Origin: UBA4416 sp040386075
Lineage (GTDB): Bacteria; Bacteroidota; Bacteroidia; B-17B0; Aurantibacillaceae
Assembly (NCBI GenBank): GCA_040386075.1
Contig: JAZKGE010000019.1
Location: forward strand, 186,001-250,000
Direction of reading: 5' to 3'
Length of the DNA stretch: 64,000 nt
Shown here: positions 52,480 through 61,932 of the stretch, one piece after another
Position numbering within the stretch: position 1 is the first letter of the stretch
How the letters are laid out: each line of letters opens with the position of its first letter
Notes under the pieces: generated by a model
What the model saw: only the letters and a program-made list of their open reading frames with translations
Databases searched by the model: none
Told to the model about the DNA's origin: nothing
Made by a program: the position numbers and the translations under genes

Positions 52480-55179
52480 ATGATCAGGTTCCGATATTTA
52501 CTATTCACTCTTTTTTGTTTAGGACTGTTTCTAACAAGCAAAGCCACGCACAACCGTGCCGGCGAAATTACCTATAAATGGGTTGGTCCGGGGTTATATA
52601 CCTACAAGATAAAGGTAACTACGTATACCAATATTGGGGGTTCAAATCTGGCGGATAGGTGTGAAGATACCGTGTATTTTGGAGATGGTAGCCGCGCAGT
52701 TGTTTTAAGGAGTAATGGGTGTTTTACAAATAGTCCATGCTCTCCCGCTTGCGAAGGCGTAGCGATCAGCAGTATCATTAAATTAAATGAATATGAAACC
52801 ATTCATACGTATCCGGGCCCTGGTAACTATTTAATAACTATGACAGATCCTAACCGAAATGCCAATGTTATTAATTTACCTAATTCAGTTAACCAGGTAT
52901 TTTATATTGAGTCGTTTTTAGTGATTCCCACCTTTAGTACCGGCCAAAATAGTTCACCTGAGTTAACGTTTCGGCCTATAGATAATGGCTGTGTGGGTAA
53001 ATGTTTCAGCCATAATCCCGGCGCTTTTGATCTCGAAGGCGATAGCTTGTCTTACGAATTAACTAATTGCAGAGGTACCGGCGGCACCCCCATACAAGGC
53101 TATTTTTACCCACCTACAGGAGGTGGAACTTATAATATACATCCTACAAATGGCACGCTCACCTGGTGTACCCCTCAGTTACAGGGCGAGTATAATTTAG
53201 CGATCATTATTCGGGAGTGGCGTAAAAAGAGTAATGGTACTTATTTTTTAGTGGGTTACATCCTCCGCGATATGCAGGTTACCGTAGGAGCCTGTAATAA
53301 TAATCAGCCACTCATTAAAGTAATTACAGATACATGTGTGGTAGCAGGAAGCACGATTACGAAAACCATTACAGCCACCGATCCTGATCCGGATGTGCTG
53401 ACGCTTACTGCAAACGGAGGTCCGTTTAACGGACCACCTTCTATCGCTGTCTTTAATTCAACTCCCATTATGACACCTGTTAATGGCGTCTTTACCTGGA
53501 ATACCAATTGCGCTCACATCCGTAAAACGCCTTATCAGGTAACTGTTAAAGTAGAAGACAATGATCCAATGATCAACCTGGTTGATTTTAAAACCTTTAA
53601 CATTACGGTTGTTCCACCACCACCACTCAATGTAACCGCCGTTCCTTTGGGTACAAGTGTTAAAGTTACCTGGACAAAACCTGTTTGCCACCTCACATCC
53701 GGAAGTAATATCATTCTCAGATACTGTGTATACAGAAGAAACGATTGTATACCATGGTCACATGCCAATTGCGAAACAGGAGTGCCTATGTCTGCCGGTT
53801 TTACCAGAATCGGATGCACCGTTACGGCAAATGATACAACATTTTTAGATACTAATGGCGGTAGCGGATTATCACAGGGCACAAGTTATAACTATGTCGT
53901 TGTAGCTGTATATAGTGATGGAGCCGAAAGTTATGCGTCGGCTCAAACCAATTGCGTACAGTTAAAACGCGACGTTCCTATTTTAGTGAACGTGGATGTT
54001 AAAACAACCGATCTAAATACAGGCTCAATCGATATCAAATGGATAAAACCGGTTTTAGGGGCTAATGCTTTGGATACTATTGCGGTTCCGGGTCCTTATG
54101 AATTCAGGTTATTGCATCATGATGGATTTGGTGGTGCGTTTACCAATACCGTATACACTGTTTCCAAGCCATATTTTGCAGCCTTCAACCAATTATCCGA
54201 CACAACTTTTACCCATACCGGTATAAATACACAAACTATAGCCCATACCTATAAAATAGAATTTTATGCTAATGGTCAATTCATTGGTAACGGACAAAGA
54301 GCGTCTTCCGTGTTTTTAACTTTAACACCAAGCGATAATCAATTGAAATTGAATTGGCAACAACAGGTGCCGTGGAATAATTACAAATTTTATATATATA
54401 AGAAAGCCCCTTCGCAAATTGTATTTGCATTACACGACAGTACAAATTTGTTAACCTATACTGATACCGGATTAATCAACGGGGCTTTGTACTGTTATAA
54501 AATTTTAGCCAAAGGCCAGTATTCAGATACAACTATTGTGCGCCCATTACTAAATTATTCGCAGGAAGCTTGTGAAAAACCAAAAGATACAACACCACCA
54601 TGCGCACCTAAACTCGAAATAGTATCGGATTGCGAGGTGCCAAGTTTATTGTTGCAATGGAACAATCCAAATCATAGCTGTGCCGATGATGTGGTGAAAT
54701 ATAACATATACTTTGCCGCTACAGAAAATGAAGATCTTGCGTTTCAAAATGCCATTAACCTGCTTAATGATACTATCATCGCCTTTGATGATCTTACATC
54801 CATAGCGGGTTGTTACGCTGTTACAGCTGTTGACTCGTTTGGAAATGAAAGTGCTAAGAGTGCTAAGATCTGTGTGGATAACTGTCCGGAATACGAATTA
54901 CCAAACGTGATCACCGTAAACGGAGATGGTGTAAATGATTTCTTTAAGGCGATTAAAAATAAATTCATTAAGGATATTGATCTAAAGGTTTATAATCGCT
55001 GGGGAACATTAGTTTATGAAACCACAGATCCTGCTTTTCTGTGGGATGGCAAAGTTATTCAATCCAAACTATTAGCAACGGAAGGCACTTATTTTTACGT
55101 ATGCCAGGTTAATGAGATACGGGTAACAGGTATAGAATCCAGAGATCTGAAAGGTTTTTTACAGATATTTATTAAGTAA
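52480..55179 (+). CDS. T9SS-secreted surface protein, gliding-type (CHU_C) sorting domain (twin 2)
   Basis: 899 residues. The first ~490 residues follow the same layout as twin 1 (ATHNRAGEITYKWV, YPGPGNYLITMTDPNRNANV, GAFDLEGDSLSYEL). It then has additional fibronectin-III-like domains (about 500-800) and ends with a CHU_C/type B domain (VNGDGVNDFFKAI, LKVYNRWGTLVYET, GTYFYVCQV). The twins therefore share an N-terminal module but carry different T9SS sorting signals and hence possibly different fates (A: LPS-linked; B: retained by PorP-type partners). Confidence 0.9.
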   Translation: MIRFRYLLFTLFCLGLFLTSKATHNRAGEITYKWVGPGLYTYKIKVTTYTNIGGSNLADRCEDTVYFGDGSRAVVLRSNGCFTNSPCSPACEGVAISSIIKLNEYETIHTYPGPGNYLITMTDPNRNANVINLPNSVNQVFYIESFLVIPTFSTGQNSSPELTFRPIDNGCVGKCFSHNPGAFDLEGDSLSYELTNCRGTGGTPIQGYFYPPTGGGTYNIHPTNGTLTWCTPQLQGEYNLAIIIREWRKKSNGTYFLVGYILRDMQVTVGACNNNQPLIKVITDTCVVAGSTITKTITATDPDPDVLTLTANGGPFNGPPSIAVFNSTPIMTPVNGVFTWNTNCAHIRKTPYQVTVKVEDNDPMINLVDFKTFNITVVPPPPLNVTAVPLGTSVKVTWTKPVCHLTSGSNIILRYCVYRRNDCIPWSHANCETGVPMSAGFTRIGCTVTANDTTFLDTNGGSGLSQGTSYNYVVVAVYSDGAESYASAQTNCVQLKRDVPILVNVDVKTTDLNTGSIDIKWIKPVLGANALDTIAVPGPYEFRLLHHDGFGGAFTNTVYTVSKPYFAAFNQLSDTTFTHTGINTQTIAHTYKIEFYANGQFIGNGQRASSVFLTLTPSDNQLKLNWQQQVPWNNYKFYIYKKAPSQIVFALHDSTNLLTYTDTGLINGALYCYKILAKGQYSDTTIVRPLLNYSQEACEKPKDTTPPCAPKLEIVSDCEVPSLLLQWNNPNHSCADDVVKYNIYFAATENEDLAFQNAINLLNDTIIAFDDLTSIAGCYAVTAVDSFGNESAKSAKICVDNCPEYELPNVITVNGDGVNDFFKAIKNKFIKDIDLKVYNRWGTLVYETTDPAFLWDGKVIQSKLLATEGTYFYVCQVNEIRVTGIESRDLKGFLQIFIK

Positions 55180-55197
55180 GTATTCTGATCATACATT

Positions 55198-56157
55198 GTG
55201 TCGAAACGAACCTCACTCATATTCTTTATTTTAGTAGGATACATTGTGTTGCAGTTTTTATGGTGGGAAGTTTTACTGGTAAAACAATCCAATGCCATTA
55301 TTGCTTTAAAGCAGAATATTGCCGCCCTTTCATCGAGTGATGACAAGATCATTTTAAGAGACATAGCCGAGCTTCAAAAAAAGAAAACCTCTCAGGTATA
55401 TATGATCACCGGAGAAGGGACCGTGTTTTTACTGATCTTGTTGTTTGGAGTTTACCAGGTTCGAAAATCGATGCGAAAAGAAAATGAGCTGGCTAATCAA
55501 AAGAATAATTTTATTTTAAGCGTTTCGCATGAATTGAAAACGCCTATAGCCGCCACCAAACTACAATTACAAACTTTATTGAAACACGAACTCGACCGCG
55601 AAAAACAAAAGGAATTATTAAGTAATGCACTTAACGAAACCGGCCGACTTCACAAGCTGGTAGACAATGTGCTCATGGCAAACCAGATAGAGAATAATAA
55701 CCTTGGTGTTGAAAAAGAAGATCTCAATTTAAGTGAATTGGTTGAGCATACGGCTGAAAGGTATTTTGCAGACCATATTCAAAAGAAACAACTGATCCTG
55801 AATATTGAGCCTGGTATTTTTTATGCAGGCGATAAAGAATTACTCCCATCCATTATTATTAATTTGATCGAAAATGCCATCAAATATTCATTCGATAGTA
55901 TTTATATCGAAGTATTCTTACAAAGCATTAATGGCAAAGCCCAGCTCGAAATAAAAGACAAAGGTTGTGGCATACCTGATTCAGAAAAATTAATGGTGTT
56001 CCATAAATTTTTCAGGAGTGGAAGCGAGAGTACGCGTAAAACGAAGGGCACGGGCATTGGTTTGTTCATCGTAAAAAGTATTTGTGATCTGCACAAAATT
56101 GACTTAAGGATCCTTAATAATCAACCTGTCGGAACGACCTTTAAGATGCAGTTTTAA
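55198..56157 (+). CDS. Sensor histidine kinase
   Basis: 319 residues starting with GTG at 55198. Two membrane helices (about 6-27 and 73-88) flank a short periplasmic segment of some 45 residues. A HisKA domain with H111 in SVSHELKTP and an HATPase_c domain with NLIENAIKYS, DKGCGIPD and GTGIGLFI follow. It should autophosphorylate on H111 and pass phosphate to a response regulator, but none is in the window. It follows the T9SS twins by 18 bases and may be in their operon. Convergent with the next gene, with no spacing at all. Confidence 0.92.
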   Translation: MSKRTSLIFFILVGYIVLQFLWWEVLLVKQSNAIIALKQNIAALSSSDDKIILRDIAELQKKKTSQVYMITGEGTVFLLILLFGVYQVRKSMRKENELANQKNNFILSVSHELKTPIAATKLQLQTLLKHELDREKQKELLSNALNETGRLHKLVDNVLMANQIENNNLGVEKEDLNLSELVEHTAERYFADHIQKKQLILNIEPGIFYAGDKELLPSIIINLIENAIKYSFDSIYIEVFLQSINGKAQLEIKDKGCGIPDSEKLMVFHKFFRSGSESTRKTKGTGIGLFIVKSICDLHKIDLRILNNQPVGTTFKMQF

Positions 56158-56502
56158 TTACTGTTTCACTAATTCTTCCCAAAACTCAGCGCCACGGCGT
56201 GTGTGAGGGATAACAATGGTGCCGCCAACTATATTAGCTACAGCAAATATTTCATACACTTCTTCGGTAGTGCAGCCTTGTTCATGGCATTTCAATAAAT
56301 GGTATTTAATGCAGTCGTCACATCGTAACACCATGCTAGCCACCAGGCCCAGCATTTCTTTTGTCTTAACATTCAATGCACCATCGGCATAGGTTTGCGT
56401 GTCGAGGTTAAATAAGCGTTTGATCACTAAATTATCTTTCCCTAAAATAACATCGTTCATTTTGGAACGGTAATCATTAAATTCTTTGATCTGACCTGAC
56501 AT
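56158..56502 (-). CDS. Carboxymuconolactone decarboxylase (AhpD-like) family protein
   Basis: 114 residues. The CxxC-x3-H motif LRCDDCIKYHL (about 73-83) is that of AhpD-type peroxidase partners, in a CMD fold (NVKTKEMLGLVASMV before it, VGGTIVIPHTRRGAEF after it). It probably acts in thiol redox rather than aromatic decarboxylation. It lies 2 bases after tatC in one transcript. Confidence 0.88.
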   Translation of the reverse strand: MSGQIKEFNDYRSKMNDVILGKDNLVIKRLFNLDTQTYADGALNVKTKEMLGLVASMVLRCDDCIKYHLLKCHEQGCTTEEVYEIFAVANIVGGTIVIPHTRRGAEFWEELVKQ

Positions 56503-56504
56503 AT

Positions 56505-57335
56505 CTATGCTAATTTATGTTTTTTAATCACGTAGGCACTCACAAAAATACTGATCTCGTATAACAGATACATTGGGACCGCTACAACCATCTGGGAAGT
56601 AACATCAGGCGAAGGAGTAATGATAGCCGCTGCTATTAAAATAACAACTACAGCATACTTACGATACTTGCGCATAAAGCCGGGCGTTAATATTCCCAAA
56701 CGGGTTAAAAAATAAACCAGTACCGGTAACTCGAATACAATACCTGATACAAGTGTCATCGTAGAGATCAAAGAGATATAATCGTCCAATGTGTTATTGG
56801 TTTGCACAATGCCACTATCCGATAACTGGTAATTAATTAAAAAGTTATATGACATTGGGAACAAGAGAAAGTACCCAAAAAAGATCCCAATCAGGAATAA
56901 AAGCGAAGCAATTACTACAAACCATTTTGCCGGCGAAGATTCTGTTTCTTTTAAAGCCGGCTTAATAAATTTCCAGATCTCATACAGTACATAAGGAAAA
57001 GCTAAAATAATTCCGCCCACCAAAGCGATCCACATATGTGTAAAAAATTGTTCGGAAGCAGAAAGTGTTTGTAAATGCGGTGTTTTAACTGTCATACACA
57101 TCACATCGCCGGCACCTATTTTATGTCCTAACGAACATAAAGCGCGGTATGAAATGAATTCCTGTTTTAGAGGGCCAAAGATAACGGTATCGAACAAAAA
57201 ATTATTGAAACAGAATAAACCTACCGCAAAAATAAATATAGCAATGGCGCTGCGCACCAAATGCCATCTTAATGCATCAAGATGTTGCATAAAGGACATT
57301 TGCATCGACATTTCTTCCTGTGTGTTATCTGCCAT
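56505..57335 (-). CDS. tatC: Twin-arginine translocase subunit TatC
   Basis: 276 residues from the ATG at 57335; a longer frame begins at a TTG inside a -7 box (57345-57352) and is rejected. FMQHLDALRWHLVRS, then six membrane helices and AFPYVLYEIWKFIKPAL, the usual TatC pattern. A non-conserved loop with SLGHKIGAGDVMC follows the first helix. TatC binds twin-arginine signal peptides and exports folded proteins. tatA is not in the window. The next gene is a CMD protein, 2 bases downstream. Confidence 0.95.
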   Translation of the reverse strand: MADNTQEEMSMQMSFMQHLDALRWHLVRSAIAIFIFAVGLFCFNNFLFDTVIFGPLKQEFISYRALCSLGHKIGAGDVMCMTVKTPHLQTLSASEQFFTHMWIALVGGIILAFPYVLYEIWKFIKPALKETESSPAKWFVVIASLLFLIGIFFGYFLLFPMSYNFLINYQLSDSGIVQTNNTLDDYISLISTMTLVSGIVFELPVLVYFLTRLGILTPGFMRKYRKYAVVVILIAAAIITPSPDVTSQMVVAVPMYLLYEISIFVSAYVIKKHKLA

Positions 57336-57344
57336 AATCGACGG

Positions 57345-57352
57345 CAAATTTA
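57345..57352 (-). promoter_or_regulatory. -7 box TAAATTTG of tatC
   Basis: Exact match on the minus strand, 10 bases before the ATG at 57335. It overlaps the in-frame TTG at 57347. No TTTG 19 bases upstream. Confidence 0.55.
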
Positions 57353-57461
57353 CACATTATTACGAGGTTTTTTTGAAAAAGAATGTGCTTTTTACTGTAT
57401 TTAGCGGAACACTTTTAACCACATATTTAAATAAGTAGCCTTAATAGGGTAGCCTGAAAAA

Positions 57462-58136
57462 TCAGTTTGTTAAGATTTTTTTTGCCTCAGGAAATACCAG
57501 ACTTTCCCAAACGGCATACTCTTTTGCAGAAGGGTGCAAGCCGTCGGCCGCAACAAGCTCTTTATTGTCTTTCATCTTTTGAGATATCACGAAAATATCC
57601 ACGCAGGCTAATCCTCTTTTTTTTGCTTCAGACTTAATAATGTTGTTAAATTCAGTAATGCCTTTCGAAATATCTCGTCCGCTTCCATATCCTACTCCTT
57701 GAGGAGTAACGCCAAAGTCAGGAATCGTTATCAATAATAAATGCTTTTTATTGATTAACTTTTTTTGGATCTCATCAATGATATAATTTAAATTTTTATG
57801 ATAGGTATCAACATCTGTTTGCCTCACCCAATCATTTACACCTATCAATAGTGTTGCAAAATCGATGGTGTTTGTTTTTAATAGAGGTAATTCATTATTG
57901 ATAAGGTTTTGTGTGCTGTACCCGTTTCGGGATGGATTAAAGGTAAGTTCTGTATTGATGCCGGCATCGGTTAAATGTTTGGCTAATATATTTGGCCAGT
58001 GTTCGGATTCAGTAATAGTTCCTGTGCAAATGGTATATGAATCGCCAAAGGCAATGTATTTCAATGTTTTTTTCGGTTGTTGTTTTTCCGCAGGTATTAA
58101 CATCAATAAACAGGTTATGAGGGATAGGATCTTCAT
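57462..58136 (-). CDS. Secreted SGNH/GDSL-type hydrolase
   Basis: 224 residues from the ATG at 58136 (signal peptide MKILSLITCLLMLIPAEKQ); the longer frame starts with TTG at 58166. Block I IAFGDSYT (nucleophile Ser), block III GVNDW and block V DGLHPS are seen, so the SGNH catalytic residues are complete. It should be an esterase or acetylhydrolase in the periplasm or outside; the substrate is unknown. It stands between the his operon and tatC, and is separated from hisIE by 42 bases (58137-58178). Confidence 0.88.
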   Translation of the reverse strand: MKILSLITCLLMLIPAEKQQPKKTLKYIAFGDSYTICTGTITESEHWPNILAKHLTDAGINTELTFNPSRNGYSTQNLINNELPLLKTNTIDFATLLIGVNDWVRQTDVDTYHKNLNYIIDEIQKKLINKKHLLLITIPDFGVTPQGVGYGSGRDISKGITEFNNIIKSEAKKRGLACVDIFVISQKMKDNKELVAADGLHPSAKEYAVWESLVFPEAKKILTN

Positions 58137-58178
58137 GTAAATAAATTTACGACATATTGTATACAATGGATTTCAAAT

Positions 58179-58769
58179 TTAATGCCTGTTTTTTAAAATC
58201 TTGATAATATCGTTCAATGAACAGTTTTTTGCCTGTAGTAAAATTAAATAGTGAAAGAGTAGGTCGGCTGCTTCATCTTTAAATAATACCTCATTATTAT
58301 CTTTTGCTTCAATAACTAGTTCTACAGCTTCCTCACCCACTTTTTGTGCGATCTTGTTTATGCCTTTTTCAAATAAAGATGATGTATAAGATGTTACTGA
58401 AGGATTACTTTTCCTGTCACGGATTATAACTTCCAGTTCGAGCAGAAAATTTTCTGAAATATTATTTTCATTAAAACAGGTGTCGGTTCCTTTATGGCAG
58501 GTTGGACCAAGTGGGGTAGCTTTGACCAAAAGGGTATCATTGTCGCAATCTATTAATATACTATTTACATTCAAAAAATTACCGCTTTCTTCTCCTTTGG
58601 TCCATAAACGCTTTTTAGAACGGGAAAAAAACGTTACCTGTTTTTCCTGTAGAGTTCTTTCAAACGCTTGTTCGTTCATATAGCCAAGCATTAAAACGAT
58701 ATTAGTGATGTTATCCTGTATGATAACGGGAATTAATCCATCGATTGATTTTGAAAAATCTGGTTTCAT
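58179..58769 (-). CDS. hisIE: Bifunctional phosphoribosyl-AMP cyclohydrolase / phosphoribosyl-ATP pyrophosphohydrolase
   Basis: 196 residues. HisI half (1-~105): LMLGYMNEQAFE, FFSRSKKRLWTKGEESGN, the zinc and substrate Cys in GPTCHKGTDTCF. HisE half (~115-196): KVGEEAVELVIEAKD and DEAADLLFHYLIL. It carries out steps 2 and 3 of histidine synthesis. Its ATG overlaps the hisF stop by 4 bases. Last gene of the operon. Confidence 0.96.
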   Translation of the reverse strand: MKPDFSKSIDGLIPVIIQDNITNIVLMLGYMNEQAFERTLQEKQVTFFSRSKKRLWTKGEESGNFLNVNSILIDCDNDTLLVKATPLGPTCHKGTDTCFNENNISENFLLELEVIIRDRKSNPSVTSYTSSLFEKGINKIAQKVGEEAVELVIEAKDNNEVLFKDEAADLLFHYLILLQAKNCSLNDIIKILKNRH

Positions 58770-59521
58770 GATCTTATTTCTATGTTGTTTGCTTGTAAAT
58801 ATTTTTTTAATTCAGGTATTGATATCTCTTTGTAATGAAATACGCTGGCTGCTAAAACCGCGTCTGCTTTTCCTGTTTCGAAAGCCTCTTTAAAGTGTTC
58901 TTTGGTTCCTGCTCCGCCACTGGCAATTACAGGAATACTGACCGTTTCGGAAACTAGTTTGGTAATATCATTGGCAAAGCCATTTTTTGTTCCATCATTA
59001 TTCATGGAGGTCAATAATATTTCTCCGGCACCTAATACCTCTGTTTGTTTTGCCCAGTCAATCGTTTTGAGATCTGTTCTTGTTTTTCCGCCGTTGCTGT
59101 AAACATACCAGTCATTATTTTCAAATTTGGTGTCAATTGCCAATACCACACATTGACTGCCAAATCGTTTAGCGAGATTGACGATCAATTGTGGGTTTTT
59201 AATGGCAGATGTGTTGATCGAAATTTTGTCGGCCCCTGCATTTAATAATACCGAAACATCTTCAATAGAGCTGATGCCGCCGCCAACTGTAAAAGGTATA
59301 TTAATGTGTTTTGCAATACGGGTGACTAACTCTGCCAGAGTTTTTCTCTTTTCGTTAGTCGCTGTAATATCCAGGAACACTAATTCATCGGCGCCTTGTT
59401 TAGCATATTCAATGGACAGTTCCACGGGATCTCCCGCATCTTTGATGTTCTCAAAGTTGATGCCTTTTACAGTACGACCATCTTTAATATCGAGGCATGG
59501 AATAATGCGTTTGGTTAACAT
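58766..59521 (-). CDS. hisF: Imidazole glycerol phosphate synthase, cyclase subunit
   Basis: 251 residues. MLTKRIIPCLDIKDGR (Asp11), FVGGGISS-like FTVGGGISSIED, ISINTSAIKNP, VLAIDTKFEND and ASGGAGTKEHF are the HisF hallmarks. With HisH it makes IGP and AICAR. It overlaps hisA by 7 bases and hisIE by 4. Confidence 0.97.
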   Translation of the reverse strand: MLTKRIIPCLDIKDGRTVKGINFENIKDAGDPVELSIEYAKQGADELVFLDITATNEKRKTLAELVTRIAKHINIPFTVGGGISSIEDVSVLLNAGADKISINTSAIKNPQLIVNLAKRFGSQCVVLAIDTKFENNDWYVYSNGGKTRTDLKTIDWAKQTEVLGAGEILLTSMNNDGTKNGFANDITKLVSETVSIPVIASGGAGTKEHFKEAFETGKADAVLAASVFHYKEISIPELKKYLQANNIEIRS

Positions 59522-60237
59522 GTGATCAATTGTTTTAAATCGTTCATGGTAATTTTATTTTCATAAATGGCTTTTCCTACAATAGCTGCCGAACAGCCAA
59601 TTTCTTTTTGTTTGTATAGATCATCACTGTTTGAAACACCACCACTTGCTGTTAAACTAAGAGAAGGGAATTTTGCCAATATGGTTTTGTATAGCTCTAT
59701 GGAAGGGCCTTGCAACAAGCCATCTTTTGAAATATCAGTACAAAATATTTGTTGAATTCCTTCCTGTAAATTTTCTTCTATAAAATCAAATATGGAAATA
59801 TTAGTTGTCTCTAGCCAACCGCCAACAGCTATCTTTTCATTTTTCACATCTGCTCCTAAGAATATTTTTTCGGCACCATACTTTTTGACCCATGAAAAAA
59901 ACAATGCTTTGTTCTTAACTGCTGCACTTCCAATCGTCGCCAGATCTGCTCCATAATTAAAAACCGTTTCTATATCATCATTGGTTTTAATGCCCCCGCC
60001 AAAATCGATGGTTAATTTTGTTTTTGCAGCAATATTCTCCAACACTTTATAGTTTACCACTTTGCCTGATCTGGCGCCATCCAGATCAACAAGGTGCAGA
60101 CGTTTAATTCCAATGGCTTCAAAAGCTAAAGCAACTTCTAAAGGGTTTTCATTGTAAATGGTTTTCTGTGCGTAATCACCTTGTGTTAACCGTACACATT
60201 TACCATCGATGATATCTATTGCCGGAATAATTTCCAT
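59515..60237 (-). CDS. hisA: ProFAR isomerase
   Basis: 240 residues. MEIIPAIDIIDGKCVRLTQG has the catalytic Asp8 and the SGKVVNYKVLENIA segment follows; FGGGIKTNDDIE and ASGGVSNSDDL are phosphate-binding loops. It isomerises ProFAR to PRFAR. hisH ends 2 bases upstream. Confidence 0.97.
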   Translation of the reverse strand: MEIIPAIDIIDGKCVRLTQGDYAQKTIYNENPLEVALAFEAIGIKRLHLVDLDGARSGKVVNYKVLENIAAKTKLTIDFGGGIKTNDDIETVFNYGADLATIGSAAVKNKALFFSWVKKYGAEKIFLGADVKNEKIAVGGWLETTNISIFDFIEENLQEGIQQIFCTDISKDGLLQGPSIELYKTILAKFPSLSLTASGGVSNSDDLYKQKEIGCSAAIVGKAIYENKITMNDLKQLITC

Positions 60238-60239
60238 GT

Positions 60240-60821
60240 TTATAGTTTAATAAAGTTTTCTAATATTTTTTGACCAGCATCGCCCGATTTTTCAGGATGA
60301 AACTGGGCAGCGTAAAAATTATTTTTTTGAAGGGAGGAACTGTACACTGATCCGTAGTTTGTTTTAGCAATGGTATACTCTCCCAGCTCTGCATAATAGC
60401 TATGGACAAAATACATGTACTCATTTTCTTGAACGCTTTTATATAGATCCGTGTTCAGATCATAGATATTATTCCAGCCAATTTGTGGCACCTTAAAATT
60501 TCCAGAAAAACGTTTGACTTTATTTTCAAATATTCCAAGGCAGTTTGTGTTTCCTTCTTCCGAGTATCGACACATCAATTGCATTCCTAAACAGATGCCT
60601 AAAACAGGTTGTGTTAATGAAATAATTAATTGGTCTAATTTTCTTTCTTTTAAATAACTCATAGCTGAACTTGCTTCGCCAACACCAGGCAAAATAATTT
60701 TATCTGACGATCTTAAAAGATCAATGTCATCAGTTACAATTGCATTAATGCCTATTCGCTCTAAAGCAAATAAAACAGACTGTACATTTCCTGCGTTGTA
60801 TTTTATGATCGATACTTTCAT
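60240..60821 (-). CDS. hisH: Imidazole glycerol phosphate synthase, glutaminase subunit
   Basis: 193 residues, class I glutamine amidotransferase with nucleophile Cys in GICLGMQLM (about 76-84) and His/Glu in AQFHPEKSG. It supplies ammonia to HisF. One base separates it from hisB. Confidence 0.96.
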   Translation of the reverse strand: MKVSIIKYNAGNVQSVLFALERIGINAIVTDDIDLLRSSDKIILPGVGEASSAMSYLKERKLDQLIISLTQPVLGICLGMQLMCRYSEEGNTNCLGIFENKVKRFSGNFKVPQIGWNNIYDLNTDLYKSVQENEYMYFVHSYYAELGEYTIAKTNYGSVYSSSLQKNNFYAAQFHPEKSGDAGQKILENFIKL

Positions 60822-60822
60822 T

Positions 60823-61932
60823 TTATAAAACTCCTTTTGTGCTTGGTAAACTCATGTTATTACTATCTCTTTTTGCAGCTTGTTTAATTGCTTTGGCAAA
60901 AGCCTTAAAAATAGATTCTATTTTGTGATGTTCGTTTTGCCCTTCTACTTTAATGTTTAAATTGCATTTGGCAGCATCGCTGAACGATTTAAAGAAGTGA
61001 TAAAATAATTCTGTTGGCATATCACCAATTTTTTCACGTTTAAATTCTGCCTCCCAAACGATCCAGCTCCTTCCTCCAAAATCCAGAGCAACTTGCGCTA
61101 GACAATCATCCATTGGCAAGGTGAAACCATAACGTTCAATACCTCGTTTATCCCCTAATGCTTTCAAAAATGCTTCACCTAAAGTAATGGCTGTATCTTC
61201 AATAGTATGATGTTCATCAATGTGAAGATCGCCTTTGGTCTTTATGTTCAAGTCAACATTCCCATGCCTGGCAATTTGCTCGAGCATGTGATCAAAAAAA
61301 GCCAATCCGGTTGAAATAGTTGATTGTCCGGTACCATCTAAATTCAATTCAATGCTGATGTCCGTTTCCTTTGTTTGACGAACTTGGATTATTTTTCTCT
61401 CAGGTAGTTTCAAAAAACCATAGATCTCTTCCCAATTAGATACTATTTTAGAAATATCATTTTCATAACCTGTTTCTTTATCGTAGTTTTTAATAAAGAT
61501 TGATCGGCTTCCTAAATTCTTTGCTAGTTTCACGTCGGTTATTCTGTCGCCTATAACATAAGAATTTGCCAGATTGTAATCGCCGTTAAGGTATTGAGTA
61601 AGCATGCCGGTATTTGGCTTGCGGGTTGGTAAATTATCTTTCTCAAATGTTCTGTCAATGCATTGCTTTGAAAATACAATTCCTTCGTTAGCCAGGGTGT
61701 CTATCATTAAATTATGAACCGGCCAAAATTTGCTTTCGGGAAATAATTCTGTTCCTAATCCATCCTGATTAGTTACGAGTACTAATTCATAATCCATTTC
61801 TCGGGCTATTTTCCCTAACCAGGTAATGACCCCCGGTAAGAATTTGAATTTCTCAAAACTATCGATCTGAAAATTGGTCGGTGGCTCCCAGATCAATGTT
61901 CCATCACGATCTATAAATAATATTTTTTTCAT
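60823..61932 (-). CDS. hisB: Bifunctional histidinol-phosphatase / imidazoleglycerol-phosphate dehydratase
   Basis: 369 residues. N-terminal HAD phosphatase (1-~165) with DRDGTL at 8-13 and IGDRITDVKLAK; C-terminal IGPD (~178-369) with FFDHMLEQIARHG and DEHHTIEDTA. It carries out two steps. The zinc-binding Cys cluster found in E. coli HisB-N is not seen: the corresponding stretch CIDRTFEKDNLPTRKP keeps a single Cys. The ATG overlaps the hisC stop by 4 bases. Confidence 0.96.
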   Translation of the reverse strand: MKKILFIDRDGTLIWEPPTNFQIDSFEKFKFLPGVITWLGKIAREMDYELVLVTNQDGLGTELFPESKFWPVHNLMIDTLANEGIVFSKQCIDRTFEKDNLPTRKPNTGMLTQYLNGDYNLANSYVIGDRITDVKLAKNLGSRSIFIKNYDKETGYENDISKIVSNWEEIYGFLKLPERKIIQVRQTKETDISIELNLDGTGQSTISTGLAFFDHMLEQIARHGNVDLNIKTKGDLHIDEHHTIEDTAITLGEAFLKALGDKRGIERYGFTLPMDDCLAQVALDFGGRSWIVWEAEFKREKIGDMPTELFYHFFKSFSDAAKCNLNIKVEGQNEHHKIESIFKAFAKAIKQAAKRDSNNMSLPSTKGVL

